64,000 nucleotides of DNA, taken from the NCBI GenBank assembly GCA_037953625.1, contig CM075652.1, positions 78,149,501 through 78,213,500 on the forward strand. The letters are read 5' to 3'. Positions within the stretch are counted from its first letter, which is position 1, and every line of letters begins with the position of its first letter. The translations under genes and the position numbers were made by a program. The notes beneath the pieces were generated by a model. It was not told where the DNA came from. It ran no database searches and saw only the letters and a list, made by a program, of their open reading frames with translations. Source of the stretch: Crotalaria pallida (Eukaryota; Streptophyta; Magnoliopsida; Fabales; Fabaceae). Below are positions 1 through 9,626 of the stretch, one piece after another.

Positions 1-1231
1 GAACATGCTGGTATGTCAACATACTGATATTAAAGATTCTTTTGAAAGTAGTATCACCAAGGTGGATCATCGTGTAAATAATGATTTCTACAAGGAGTTG
101 CGTCACTTTGTCTCGCGTAATGCGATAATACGTATTTGGGAGATCATGGAAAGTCTTTGCCAAACAAATGGGGTAAGCTTATATTGTGATTGCAGAATCA
201 GAAGAACTCACGGTCTACCATGCGAATGTGAACTTGCAAAATATTATAAAGAGGAAGTACCCATCCCTTTGGATGCAGTTCACGATCATTGGCGACGCTT
301 GTCTTTTAATGAAAAAATAAAGATCTCTTTTTCACCAATAGAATTTGATCCAAAACCATACGTGGATGAGATATATCGTCAAGTAGAAGCATTAGATGAT
401 AAGGGTGTGCTTGAAAAGAAAAGATATTTTCAAAGATTACATGAGTTTGTGTATCCAACAACAACTTCAATGAAGCCCCCTAAGTATAAAGTGAAGACAA
501 AAGGCGGTGTGAAGGGTAGTAGGAAGGAGGCAGCACATGAAAAATCTACAAAGCGTGAACCATCTGATTGGGAAAATGATGTCATGGAAGGTACTTATCC
601 ATCCAATGGATCTCAATCTAAAACAAAGGGTTCACAATCTACCAGGTCAAAAACAAAAGGGTCTCAATCTACAGGTGATTGTCAATTGTTATTTTTTATT
701 CTTTGTTAATATGGTTTGTCAATTGTGATCGTTTATTCTTCTCAATCTACAGGATCCAATACAAAGGGTTCTCAAACAAACATGTCAACCAAAAGAAAGC
801 GTTCCACAGAAACATTTGAGGCTTGGAGAAAAATGTTGGCAGCTTTCCTTGATGTGTTACACCAGTTCATTTACAAAATAATTGTTGTCAAGGCTGATGG
901 AAATTGTGGCTTCCGTGTCTTATCATTGTATAGATATGGCACAGAAGAAAACTACATGATGATTCGATAGGAGGTTATAAAGGAGATGGTTAATAACAAA
1001 GTTCTGTATGTTGACATATTAGGACAATCCTATTATGACAAAGCATATAATGCATTATATGTTGATGGGTTAGGTGCTGTATCACAAGCAAAGTGGTTTG
1101 AGGTTCCGGACATGGGACATGCAGTTGCTAATTTGTACAATGTTGGGCTAGTGATTATTTCGTCAACAACAGCTGAATGTCAAACGTTCTTTCCATACAG
1201 GAATTCTTTGGAAACAAGTGAAAAATTATAA
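1..1231 (+). pseudogene. Mutator/FAR1-like SWIM plus OTU gene fragment, decayed
   Basis: The window opens inside a plus-strand reading frame. Residues about 55-80 contain a C-x-C...C-x-C SWIM-type zinc finger (YCDCRIRR..GLPCECELA), as in MULE transposases and FAR1-related proteins. Next come a basic region with TKGSQST repeats and a 78-bp GT-AG intron (675-752). After the intron the frame continues into an OTU-protease-like motif (VKADGNCGF, near 885-912), with the Asp-Gly-Asn-Cys of the cysteine-protease site present. A TAG at 968-970 stops the frame; the same frame then runs open to 1231 with OTU-like residues. The gene is cut by the Gypsy LTR remnant at 1233. SWIM plus OTU is known in plant MULE-derived proteins. 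The stop and truncation point to a pseudogene. No TIR is visible, so whether it was transposon or domesticated gene is open. Confidence 0.65.
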
Positions 1232-1232
1232 T

Positions 1233-1338
1233 CACATAAACACATATTTTAATCAAGGATTAATATAGAAATCATTAATTATACTTAATTTATAATTAAC
1301 ATTTCATTAATCGGGGATTAAAATTTTGGGGTGTTACA
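1233..1338 (-). repeat. Truncated 3' LTR remnant of Gypsy copy 1
   Basis: These 106 bp match the terminal parts of the full LTRs (9479-9584 and 17724-17829) and end at the canonical TGTTACA. The match begins at CACATAAACAC directly after the OTU pseudogene, so the junction at 1232/1233 is internal to the LTR and is not an integration end. A deletion or recombination removed the rest. Confidence 0.9.
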
Positions 1339-1340
1339 CT

Positions 1341-1352
1341 ACTCCCCCACTT
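1341..1352 (-). promoter_or_regulatory. Polypurine tract, Gypsy copy 1
   Basis: On the minus strand AAGTGGGGGAGT lies two bases upstream of the 3' LTR, the standard place for plus-strand DNA priming during reverse transcription. The same tract is at 9587-9598 in copy 2. Confidence 0.8.
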
Positions 1353-1380
1353 ACAAGGAATTTCGTCCCCGAAATTCAAC

Positions 1381-4300
1381 TCATACAAACAAGTCAGGAT
1401 AGTCCTGACGCATCTTATCCTCTAATTCCCAAGATGCTTCCATTACATCGCCACAAATCCAGACGACTTTGACCAGACAAATATCCTTCCCTCTAAGTTG
1501 CTTGATTCTTCGATCTTCAATGCGAACAGGCACGGCTTTAAAGGTTAGATTTTCATGAATTTCTAGGTCATCAGGTTGGATTCTAAGGACAATGGTGGGG
1601 TCATGGACATATCTTTTCAGTTGAGACACATGGAATACATTGTGAAGGTTAGCTAGTGACGGAGGCAGGGCTAACTGATATGCTACTGGGTCGACTCTTT
1701 TAAGGATTTGATAGGGACCAATGAACTTAGGTGATAGTTTCTGGGTTTTCAAGGCTCTACTAACACCTTTGGTTGGTACTATTCTAATAAACACATAGTC
1801 ATCTTCAGCAAACTCTAAGGGTTTCCTTCTTCTATCAGCATAGCTTTTCTGCCTACTCTGAGCCGTCTTCATCTTCTCTTGTATCATCTTGATATGTTCT
1901 GTGGTCTCTTGTACAAAATCTGGTCCAACCAGAGAACTCTCCCCCACTTGAAACCAGCATAAAGGTGTCTGACACTCTCTTCCATACAAGGCTTCAAATG
2001 GTGTCATTCCAATGCTCGTGTGATAACTGTTATTGTAAGTAAATTCCACGAGCGGCAACATTTGTTCCCAGTTCCCTTGACCTTCCAACACACAGGCTCG
2101 TAGGATGTCCTCCAGTGACTGAATAGTCCTCTCCGTTTGACCATCAGTCTGAGGATGATATGCAAAACTTAACTTCAATCTTGAACCCAAGGCTCTATGC
2201 AGATCTTGCCAAAACTTCGATGTAAACCTCGGGTCGCGATCTGACACAATGCTTGACGGTACCCCATGCAGACGAACAACTTCCTTGGTGTACAACTGGG
2301 TGAGCTTCTCCAAAGAGTAGCGCATATTCACGGGAATGAAATGCGCCGACTTGGTTAAACGATCCACGATCACCCAGATTGCATCATGACCAGTAGCTGT
2401 CCTTGGCAATCCCGACACAAAATCCATCGAGGTACTATCCCATTTCCACAGTGGAATCTCCAAGGAAAGTAATTCTCCTCCTGGCCTTTGGTGTTCCACT
2501 TTTGCCTTTTGACACACCAAGCAGCACGCCACATATTCAGCCACGTCCCTCTTCAAGCCAGGCCACCAAAATATCTTCTTCAGGTCCTGATACATTTTCG
2601 TAGCTTCCGGATGCATACTCATCTTGCTCTTATGTGCTTCATCCAGAATCATCCTTCTTACTTCCAGATCATCAGGCACACATATCCTTGCTCTAAAACA
2701 AAGGATTCCATCCTTCCCTTCTTGGAACTCCAACTCCTTGCCTTCTTCCATCAGTTTCTTCTTTTCCATAAGTCTCTCATCCTTGTGTTGCAATTCCCGA
2801 ATCCTTTGCAGAAACTCATTAGTAATCTGCAGCATCCCCATCTTGATACTTGTCGTCTCTACTTGCATTGTCAGGCTCAGATCTCGAAATTCTTCTATCA
2901 GTGCAGCTTCTCTGACCATCATGGCACTGATATGCATTGCCTTTCTACTTAATGCATCCGCCACGACATTTGCCTTCCCAGGGTGGTAATGGAGCTCAAA
3001 CTCATAATCCTTCAAGAACTCCATCCATTGACGCTGCCTCATATTCAACTCTTTCTGATCGAAGAGGTACTTTAAACTCTTATGGTCACTAAACACCCTG
3101 AACGTAGTGCCATAGAGATAGTGCCTCCAAATTTTTAGAGCGAAGACGACCGCTGCCAGCTCTAGATCATGAGTTGGATAGTTCATTTCATGAACTTTTA
3201 GCTGTCTCGAGGCATAGGCGACGACTTGCCCCTCTTGCATCAAAACACTCCCAAGACCTTGTTTTGATGCGTCACAATACACATCAAAACTCTTGTGTGT
3301 ATCAGGCAGAACCAACACATGAGATGATGTCAACCTTTGCTTCAACTCTTGAAAACTCCTTTCACACTTCTCATCCCATATAAATGGTTGATCTTTCCGA
3401 GTCAACTTCGTCAAAGGTAATGCAATCTTCGAGAAACCTTCGATAAACCTTCTATAGTAACCAGCCAATCCAAGAAAGCTTCCCACCTCTGTGACCAACT
3501 TCGGTTGCTCCCATTGCAAAACTGAACTAACTTTTGTCGGATCAACTACTATTCCTTTGTTTGAAATTACATGGCCCAAAAACTTAACCTCCTCCAGCCA
3601 GAACTCACATTTTGTAAGTTTGGCGTACAACTGCTTCTCCTTTAGGATGCTCAACACTATCCTCAAGTGTTCAGCATGCTTCTCCAGGCTCTTGGAATAA
3701 ATAAGGATATCATCACTGAACACAACCACGAATGAATCTAAATAAGGTCTAAAGATTCTATTCATGTAGTCCATGAAGATAGCTGGTGCATTAGTCGATC
3801 CGAATGGCATCACAACATACTCATAATGCCCGTATCGGGATCGAAATGCAGTCTTAGAGATATCCTCTTCTCTAATCCTGATCTGATGGTACCCAAACCT
3901 CAAATCAATCTTGGAGAATACTGAAGCTCCACAAACTTGATCCATAAGATCATCTATCCTTGGCAACGGATACTTGTTCTTGATGGTGACCTTATTCAGC
4001 TCCCGGTAGTCGATGCACATCCTCATGCTCCCATCTTTCTTCTTGACAAACAAAACCGGAGCACCCCAAGGTGACACACTTGGTCGGATCATCTGCTTCT
4101 GCAGCAGCTCCTCAATCTGCTTCTTCATTTCAACCATCTCCGGTGGTGCCAATCTATAAGGAGCGATAGAAATGGGACCAGCTCCCAGAACTAAGTCAAA
4201 ACCAAATTCAATCTTTCTCTTTGGTGGTAGACCAGGGATCTCATCCGCAAATACCTCCGGGAAGTCTCTGACAACAGGAATATCCTCTATCCTCGGACCA

Positions 4301-4575
4301 TGTTCTTCTACTTCAGCGTTAAACAGGCACATGTAGCCAGAAGGTTTTGGGTTTCTATAGGTTATTATCTTTCCATCACAATCGATGATCACTTGGTTTT
4401 GACTTAACCAGTCCATCCCCAAGATTACATCCAATTGTGATAAGGGTAAATAGATTAGATCTACCTTAGAGATTTGTCCTAACACTTCTATGTCACAATT
4501 AAGACATGCTCTAGAAACAACTACAGGAGCATTAGTAGGGGTTTCTACTTTCAGAGCATATGGTAATTCAGACAC
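1381..4575 (-). CDS. Gypsy copy 1 pol: RT, RNase H, integrase, chromodomain
   Basis: One open frame of 1064 codons encodes the replication enzymes of copy 1. RT runs from about residue 120, with the FSDDILIYS catalytic aspartate pair near 287. RNase H follows (FDVYCDASKQGLGS near 428). Integrase has an HHCC finger (H-x5-H, then C-x2-C) near 645-685 and the D, D, E residues in STSMDFVSG, VSDRDPRF and TERTIQSLED (about 715, 777, 816). The last 60 residues resemble the chromodomain of chromoviral integrases. The frame opens just after an in-frame TAA (4600-4602) that separates it from protease, and the apparent start is GTG, so it was probably part of one gag-pol polyprotein and may not be translated alone. 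The usually conserved LRSGYHQIR motif reads LRFGYHQIR here; copy 2 keeps Ser. Confidence 0.85.
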   Translation of the reverse strand: MSELPYALKVETPTNAPVVVSRACLNCDIEVLGQISKVDLIYLPLSQLDVILGMDWLSQNQVIIDCDGKIITYRNPKPSGYMCLFNAEVEEHGPRIEDIPVVRDFPEVFADEIPGLPPKRKIEFGFDLVLGAGPISIAPYRLAPPEMVEMKKQIEELLQKQMIRPSVSPWGAPVLFVKKKDGSMRMCIDYRELNKVTIKNKYPLPRIDDLMDQVCGASVFSKIDLRFGYHQIRIREEDISKTAFRSRYGHYEYVVMPFGSTNAPAIFMDYMNRIFRPYLDSFVVVFSDDILIYSKSLEKHAEHLRIVLSILKEKQLYAKLTKCEFWLEEVKFLGHVISNKGIVVDPTKVSSVLQWEQPKLVTEVGSFLGLAGYYRRFIEGFSKIALPLTKLTRKDQPFIWDEKCERSFQELKQRLTSSHVLVLPDTHKSFDVYCDASKQGLGSVLMQEGQVVAYASRQLKVHEMNYPTHDLELAAVVFALKIWRHYLYGTTFRVFSDHKSLKYLFDQKELNMRQRQWMEFLKDYEFELHYHPGKANVVADALSRKAMHISAMMVREAALIEEFRDLSLTMQVETTSIKMGMLQITNEFLQRIRELQHKDERLMEKKKLMEEGKELEFQEGKDGILCFRARICVPDDLEVRRMILDEAHKSKMSMHPEATKMYQDLKKIFWWPGLKRDVAEYVACCLVCQKAKVEHQRPGGELLSLEIPLWKWDSTSMDFVSGLPRTATGHDAIWVIVDRLTKSAHFIPVNMRYSLEKLTQLYTKEVVRLHGVPSSIVSDRDPRFTSKFWQDLHRALGSRLKLSFAYHPQTDGQTERTIQSLEDILRACVLEGQGNWEQMLPLVEFTYNNSYHTSIGMTPFEALYGRECQTPLCWFQVGESSLVGPDFVQETTEHIKMIQEKMKTAQSRQKSYADRRRKPLEFAEDDYVFIRIVPTKGVSRALKTQKLSPKFIGPYQILKRVDPVAYQLALPPSLANLHNVFHVSQLKRYVHDPTIVLRIQPDDLEIHENLTFKAVPVRIEDRRIKQLRGKDICLVKVVWICGDVMEASWELEDKMRQDYPDLFV

Positions 4576-4599
4576 AGGTAAACTTAACTGACCTACACA

Positions 4600-5724
4600 T
4601 TAATATGAAACAAATGAATGCGTTGCACCCGAATCAAACAAAACATGACAGAGTTGACCATTAAGCAAGTATTTACCTTGCACCAGATCAGAGGATCGGT
4701 TTGCTTCCACACCGCTAAGCGTGAAAACCCTTCCTTGAGCCATAGGCCTATCAGCAGTTCCTTTTGAGTTAGCCTTGACTGGTTCCTTATAGTCTCTTGC
4801 AAAATGTCCCGGCTTTCCACAGTTGAAACAGCCACTTGTTCCCCAACAAACACGGCCATAATGATGGCGCTTGCACTTGTCACAAAGTGGAGCCTCGCTC
4901 CGAAAATTTCTTCCATCTGAACCACCAGCCTTTCCCTTGCCTTTCCCTCGACGATCATACGGACCCTTACCTCGGTTGTTGAAACCTTTACGTCTTTGAG
5001 GTCCATAGTTCTGATTGTCCTTCTTTTCTGAGACTTGCAATTCTTCAGCTTTCTTGTCATCTTCATACATTCTACACATGTCCACCAGAGCAGGAAAGCT
5101 TTGAATTCGTTGATAGCTGAAAATCGACTTCAACTTGGGCCTCAAGCCTTCTTAAAACTTGATGCATTTGCTCCTTTCATCAGGGTTGTTCTGATAGTAT
5201 GGTGAGTACTTCATCAATTCCTCGAACTTGGCCGCGTACTCACCCACACTCATACTCCCTTGCTTCAGCTACAAAAACTCCACCTCCTTGTTTCTCCTTA
5301 AATCTTCAGGAAAGTATTTATGAAGAAACTTCTCCATGAATACACCCCAATTCACCTCCCTTCCTTCATAATGCAAGAGTTGAACCGTGTGATTCCACCA
5401 ATTCTCAGCTTCATCTTCTAACATGTAGACTGCATATGCCACCTTCTGGGCTTCTGTGCACTCCAGGGTTCTCAGAATCTTATCCATCGTATGAATCCAC
5501 TTATTGGCCTCTTCCGGTTTAAATCCTCCTTCAAACTTAGGCGGATTGCAACTCCTGAAATCAGCCAAACTCTTCGCCTCGGTGTTACCCACATTACACT
5601 GATGAGGCGGATTAACCGGTTGAGATGGTTGCTGAGATTGTCGCTGCATGGCCTCCAACACCATGGTTATCCTTTCTAACATCTCATTGGTGTGATTTTG
5701 GTTTCTAGTTGCCATAATAGACAT
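4600..5724 (-). pseudogene. Gypsy copy 1 gag and protease, with three stops
   Basis: Gag begins at the ATG at 5724 (MSIMATRNQNH) and includes the retrotransposon gag domain (WWNHTVQLLHYEG). The frame is stopped by TAG at 5269-5271, TAA at 5152-5154 and TAA at 4600-4602. Between the last two lie a basic linker, a zinc knuckle and the protease site FDSGATHSFVS. The knuckle reads CFNCGKPGHFARDY: the final Cys of CCHC is Tyr, while copy 2 keeps Cys. The TAG and the last TAA are shared with copy 2 and so predate the array or were spread by conversion. The middle stop is private to copy 1. Confidence 0.85.
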
Positions 5725-5988
5725 GCGCTATGGGCTTATGGTCACATATGTTGAACTAAAGAAACTTTAATTACACCACCTATACTAAGGCTATAACTTA
5801 AAATTCTAAATTCACATTCAATTGCGTCTTGTGCTCAAAAGAGACAAGATACAAACAAGTCAATTGTATCTAAGGCTCAATAAACAAGATACTAGCATTC
5901 AAAGTAATGAACATGCTCTGGAGATACCTGCTTGATGTTGATGGCTACCTTTCTGAAACTACTTCCACTACTACAGGATCTGATTTTT

Positions 5989-6000
5989 GCTCTGATACCA
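5989..6000 (-). promoter_or_regulatory. Primer-binding site (tRNA-iMet), copy 1
   Basis: On the minus strand TGGTATCAGAGC begins five bases after the 5' LTR end. This matches the 3' end of initiator methionine tRNA, the usual primer of plant chromoviruses. Confidence 0.9.
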
Positions 6001-6701
6001 CTAAGTGTGACACCCTTTTTCCTCAAGAGATAAATACTATAATAATTAAGTATTACTTGGAAAATATATGGACTTGTTATTGAATAGAAAATGTGAGAAT
6101 AAAATGTTTCCTTTAAAGCGGGTGCACAAACCAACACTTGGAATTCTTGGAGAAGAAGTTCTATATTATTTCAAACCGTTGAATTGAATTCGGTGATTTC
6201 TAAAACCCTTTTCACGAGCTGAATAGCATTCGCATTTGAAATTGGATTTATATGTTAGAAAGTAAAGGAAGCTATTCATTCTTTTTGTCTTGTAAAACCG
6301 ATACCATCTAATCCTTTTTCCCACCGAACTCTTTAAAAAGATTTCAATCAGAGTAAGCGGAAATTATAGGACTATGCAACTAGTAGAAATATAAACATAG
6401 GTTTTATATATAAGAAAAGAGTCGTGCATACATAGTCCCAACATAAATCTCCAAGATCCATAATACAAGTCCATAAGAGATCTACATCAAAATATAACCA
6501 TAACCCTAGAGCTCTCATGAGCATATCTACATCATATATACATAACAAAATATGAACTCCAGGGGTGGTCACGTAGATCAGGCAGCACCAGTAGTAGTAG
6601 TGATAGCAGTAGCAATCTCGAGGTAGAAAAAGTAACATCATCATCACAGCAGCAGCAGTATCTCCTCCACAACATCCCCACACCGGATCCTCTGATCCTC
6701 A

Positions 6702-7196
6702 TCATATACCATATGCACATATATAGGGATCGTCATCCCTCCAATCACTCCCAGTAGAATGCACGACAGGCTCGCCTCCGCTCTCGTCCTCCACTGGATC
6801 CTCCTCGATCTCATCCGAGGGAGAGTGTACCCTACCACTGGGTACAGGGTTGGGAGATGGTGTGACCCTAATTGGGCTCCTCAGATCAGAAGGGGGAGTC
6901 TCCTCGCGGACGACTCTAGAAGTAAAAGGGTGTGAGCGGGTAGGTCTAAAACGGAAACTGTGATACGAGCGAGCTAGTCGTGTGGGAGGTGGTCCATGGT
7001 ATGTGTAAAACGGGGGTACATGCATAGTGTATATAATGGGAATCCTAAATCTACGAGGACAAAATCGTATCAGCGGGTTCGGGTGGTAGAAAGTGATCTC
7101 CACCTCTCCCTCGAACACCGCGCGATGGTCCTCATAGATCCATATGCCACTATGAAGTGGCCGGATCTCGATGCAAGCGATGTAACGAGACATCAC
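6702..7196 (-). CDS. Uncharacterised LTR-encoded ORF, 164 aa
   Basis: An ATG frame inside the LTR encodes 164 residues. It begins MMSRYIACIEIRPLH, has a His/Pro-rich middle (YHPNPLIRFCPRRF, PPFYTYHGPPPTR) and an acidic Ser/Pro-rich tail (SPSDEIEEDPVEDESGG). The second LTR keeps the frame (14968-15441, 157 aa) with a few substitutions, and its stop comes earlier because CACATATATAG reads CACATATCTAG there. The segment is more GC-rich and compositionally complex than the LTR around it, so it may be a captured or ancestral coding sequence. I recognise no domain. It could be a chance frame kept only because the LTRs are young. Confidence 0.4.
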   Translation of the reverse strand: MMSRYIACIEIRPLHSGIWIYEDHRAVFEGEVEITFYHPNPLIRFCPRRFRIPIIYTMHVPPFYTYHGPPPTRLARSYHSFRFRPTRSHPFTSRVVREETPPSDLRSPIRVTPSPNPVPSGRVHSPSDEIEEDPVEDESGGEPVVHSTGSDWRDDDPYICAYGI

Positions 7197-7733
7197 CTAC
7201 AAGGGCATAGGGGTAAGCAATTCTATACACATAATCAACAGAGTATAAATTTGTACAATATGAAAATGTAAATATGCAACAATGAACGACAATCACATTT
7301 AGCACTTAGCAGATATTGAATGCAAATAGGATGCTCATACTTGTTTCATTTATCACATATAATTTAAATAAGTAGCACGATGCATGATTTTAGCTCTCAA
7401 GCCTACCTCCATCAAACTATCTCACTCTCTGACGTCCATCCCTGACAACCCAGCACTCAACCGTGCGTTGTATTCCTAGGTATACAACAATTCGTACATT
7501 CACCTAGAATGTACACGTCAAGCTTGGAATCCGTGCCACCCGAGCACTTCCCGTCATCCAAACGGACCGTCATCCAAACGGTAAAACCATATCGGCCTCC
7601 ACTAAGCCGACCACGTCATCAACGTGTCATCAAGCAAGCGTATTGGCACTCCCAGAGGCCCTCCACATGTTTACCAAAAACATGATATACGTCCTACCAT
7701 CCAAACTCCAGAATGAATGCATCACTTTCTAAG

Positions 7734-7837
7734 CTTAAAGGAAATTGATTAATATATTACTGGCCACCTAGGCTTATTTCATCATCAAAAAGAACCGTCA
7801 CCAAACGGTACACTTATATTAATCAATTTCTTTTAAG
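7734..7837. repeat. Inverted repeat in Gypsy LTR
   Basis: Arms of 23 bp (7734-7756 and 7815-7837) starting CTTAAAGGAAATTG are complementary with one mismatch, around a loop of 58 bp that includes an ACCGTCACCAAACGGT palindrome. The right LTR has it at +8245. It may be a small foldback insertion or an RNA hairpin in LTR transcripts. Confidence 0.6.
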
Positions 7838-7922
7838 TCCAGATTCCTTGGATTACTGTTGTTAGATCCTTACCCAATTAAGTCAGAATTAAAAATGGTG
7901 TTTCTCAGGTTCTGGTTAAATT

Positions 7923-8245
7923 ACTCGAGTATAATTCAGAATACTCGAGTGTTCTTCAACTTTTCCAGATTACTCGAGTGTTCTTTAGGAAACTCGAGTG
8001 TTCATGACTTTCTGGGGATTTCGGTTTCAAATTCATAAAATTACTCGAGTAGTTCATGGGTACTCGAGTGTTCTTCATGATTCCCAGAATACTCGAGTCA
8101 CCCCTGCATTACTCGAGTGGTTTGCCTTAACATGTCCCCAGGTATCAATCGATACTCGAGTACCAGACACAATACTCGAGTGTTCTTGCTCAAATTACAT
8201 TGTTTTACAAACATTTTACTCGAGTACCCTGTCAAATACTCGAGT
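7923..8245. repeat. Six pairs of ACTCGAGT palindromes
   Basis: The 8-bp palindrome ACTCGAGT starts at 7923/7943, 7972/7992, 8043/8062, 8091/8111, 8154/8174 and 8218/8238. Within each pair the starts are 20 bp apart (19 in one); between pairs the spacing varies from 48 to 71 bp. Flanks are partly conserved: A/T-rich before, and GTTCTT or a close variant after the second member of several pairs. The spacers differ in sequence, so a simple tandem repeat does not explain it. The pitch of two helical turns suggests paired binding of a dimeric protein, which is inference. Confidence 0.85.
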
Positions 8246-9294
8246 GTTTCTCAGCAGAACAGACTGAAATCTTAATTTTAATACACCATTTTCAGTTCTA
8301 CTCATTTCTAGTCCAATCCAGGGATCAACAAAGTTCATATATCACAAAATGAACATGTTACAACACTCATTTCATATCAAATTACAGATTTGACAAAGAA
8401 TCAATCATTAATGCATAAAATACACAATTTGGCAACTCAACACCTCAAATTGCAGAATAAGCACAACACTCATGAAATAATGTTCATTTAAGCTTGCATG
8501 CATCATTAGAAACTTGCTCCAAACAATCATAGAGCAAAATTTGGTCTCCAAACCAAAGTTCATATTCAAACTAAGCCCTTAGAGCCTCTTGATGGCTCTC
8601 TAATACAATTCATGGGATTTAAACTCTATCTAGTGTACAAAATTACTTCCCCTTACCTCTCAGACGTGAATCAATAGCAAAATTTGCAAAAGAAAACACC
8701 TCAGCACCAAGAACCTCTTCAACCATCAAAGTGAAGGACAGTGTGAGCAGAGTCCAAAAACCCGATTGTTTGAGTGAGTAAACATGCACGAAAATCGGGG
8801 AAAAAGATAAGGATTTGAACTTTGCAACAAGGACTAGAAAACAGAACAAGTTTGGAATCAAATAGTTACAAGAGCTTACCACAATCGATTAAGAAAGTGA
8901 GCTCCAAGACTCTGTTTTCTGGTTTTCTGCAGGTTCAACCCTCAACTTCCAATCTTCGATTTGCCTCACACAAACACTCTCAGCTCTCAAATTTAGTGTC
9001 TATACAAAGCTCGTGATGTGAGCTTTGTATTGGTGTATAATTTGTAGCTCAATTCAACCCAGAGAAGGAGAATCAATTCAGAGAAGTTTGGAACCCTAAT
9101 ACTCGAATTCTACATGAAATTTGCAAAATGGAGTGTTGATGCATCAACCAGAGGTTTAAATACATGGCTAAGTCCTTCATGCAGCTCGACACGCAGATTG
9201 GGACGTGTTGTGGAGGGTGTTTTCGTGTCAAGGCGGCGGTAACTCGGTGTTGACTCATCAAAACGCACTAACGTTGAGCAACTTTGTCCAGAAT

Positions 9295-9322
9295 ACTCGA
9301 GTATTCAAGAAAATACTCGAGT
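9295..9322. repeat. Seventh ACTCGAGT pair, in upstream U3
   Basis: Palindromes at 9295-9302 and 9315-9322 have the same 20-bp spacing as the main cluster, over 1 kb away and nearer the upstream edge of the LTR. The position suits an enhancer or silencer element of the LTR promoter. Confidence 0.75.
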
Positions 9323-9586
9323 ATTTTGCCCAGTTTTTGAAAAATAATAATTTTATTTACTTTCCCTCCAAAACCTTTCCTATATTTGCTTCTAGGTCCC
9401 AACCCAGGGACTAATATGCAAAAATATTATTTCATGTATACTTATATTTATTAAATGAATTCACACACATTTTTTAACCACATAAACACATATTTTAATC
9501 AAGGATTAATATAGAAATCATTAATTATACTTAATTTATAATTACCATTTCATTAATCGGGGATTAAAATTTTGGGGTGTTACACT

Positions 9587-9598
9587 ACTCCCCCACTT
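9587..9598 (-). promoter_or_regulatory. Polypurine tract, Gypsy copy 2
   Basis: AAGTGGGGGAGT on the minus strand lies two bases from the LTR boundary at 9584/9585 and is identical to the copy 1 tract. Confidence 0.8.
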
Positions 9599-9626
9599 AC
9601 AAGGAATTTCGTCCCCGAAATTCAAC

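Larger units (their letters stand above)
6006..9584 (-). repeat. Shared full-length Gypsy LTR, 3579 bp
   Basis: This LTR serves as 5' LTR of copy 1 and 3' LTR of copy 2. It has the same length as the right LTR (14251-17829) and differs by scattered substitutions. It is long for an LTR. It contains an ORF (6702-7196, minus), a direct repeat of CCGTCATCCAAACGG near 7552-7585, an inverted repeat (7734-7837), a cluster of paired ACTCGAGT palindromes (7923-8245) and one further pair (9295-9322). Transcription would run right to left, so the pair at 9295 lies in upstream U3, about 260 bp from the LTR start. Confidence 0.9.

Noticed and set aside
2488..2989. Plus-strand frames of 121-154 codons opposite Gypsy pol, repeated at 10734-11235
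   Set aside because: They are antisense shadows of the RNase H/integrase coding region. Their codon content mirrors pol and they appear only where pol is conserved.
6372..6683. Minus-strand frame of 103 codons in the LTR rich in Cys, Tyr and Leu
   Set aside because: It derives largely from GTA/TCA/CAG triplet microsatellites and is shortened in the second LTR.
7923..8245. CRISPR-like array because of regular short repeats
   Set aside because: Repeats are 8-bp palindromes with 11-12 and variable longer gaps in a plant LTR. There are no cas genes and no uniform repeat-spacer pattern.
7998..8267. 89-codon plus-strand frame through the ACTCGAGT cluster
   Set aside because: Its TRV-type repeats come from reading the palindromes in frame. 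There is no start context or domain, and the region is better explained as a non-coding repeat.
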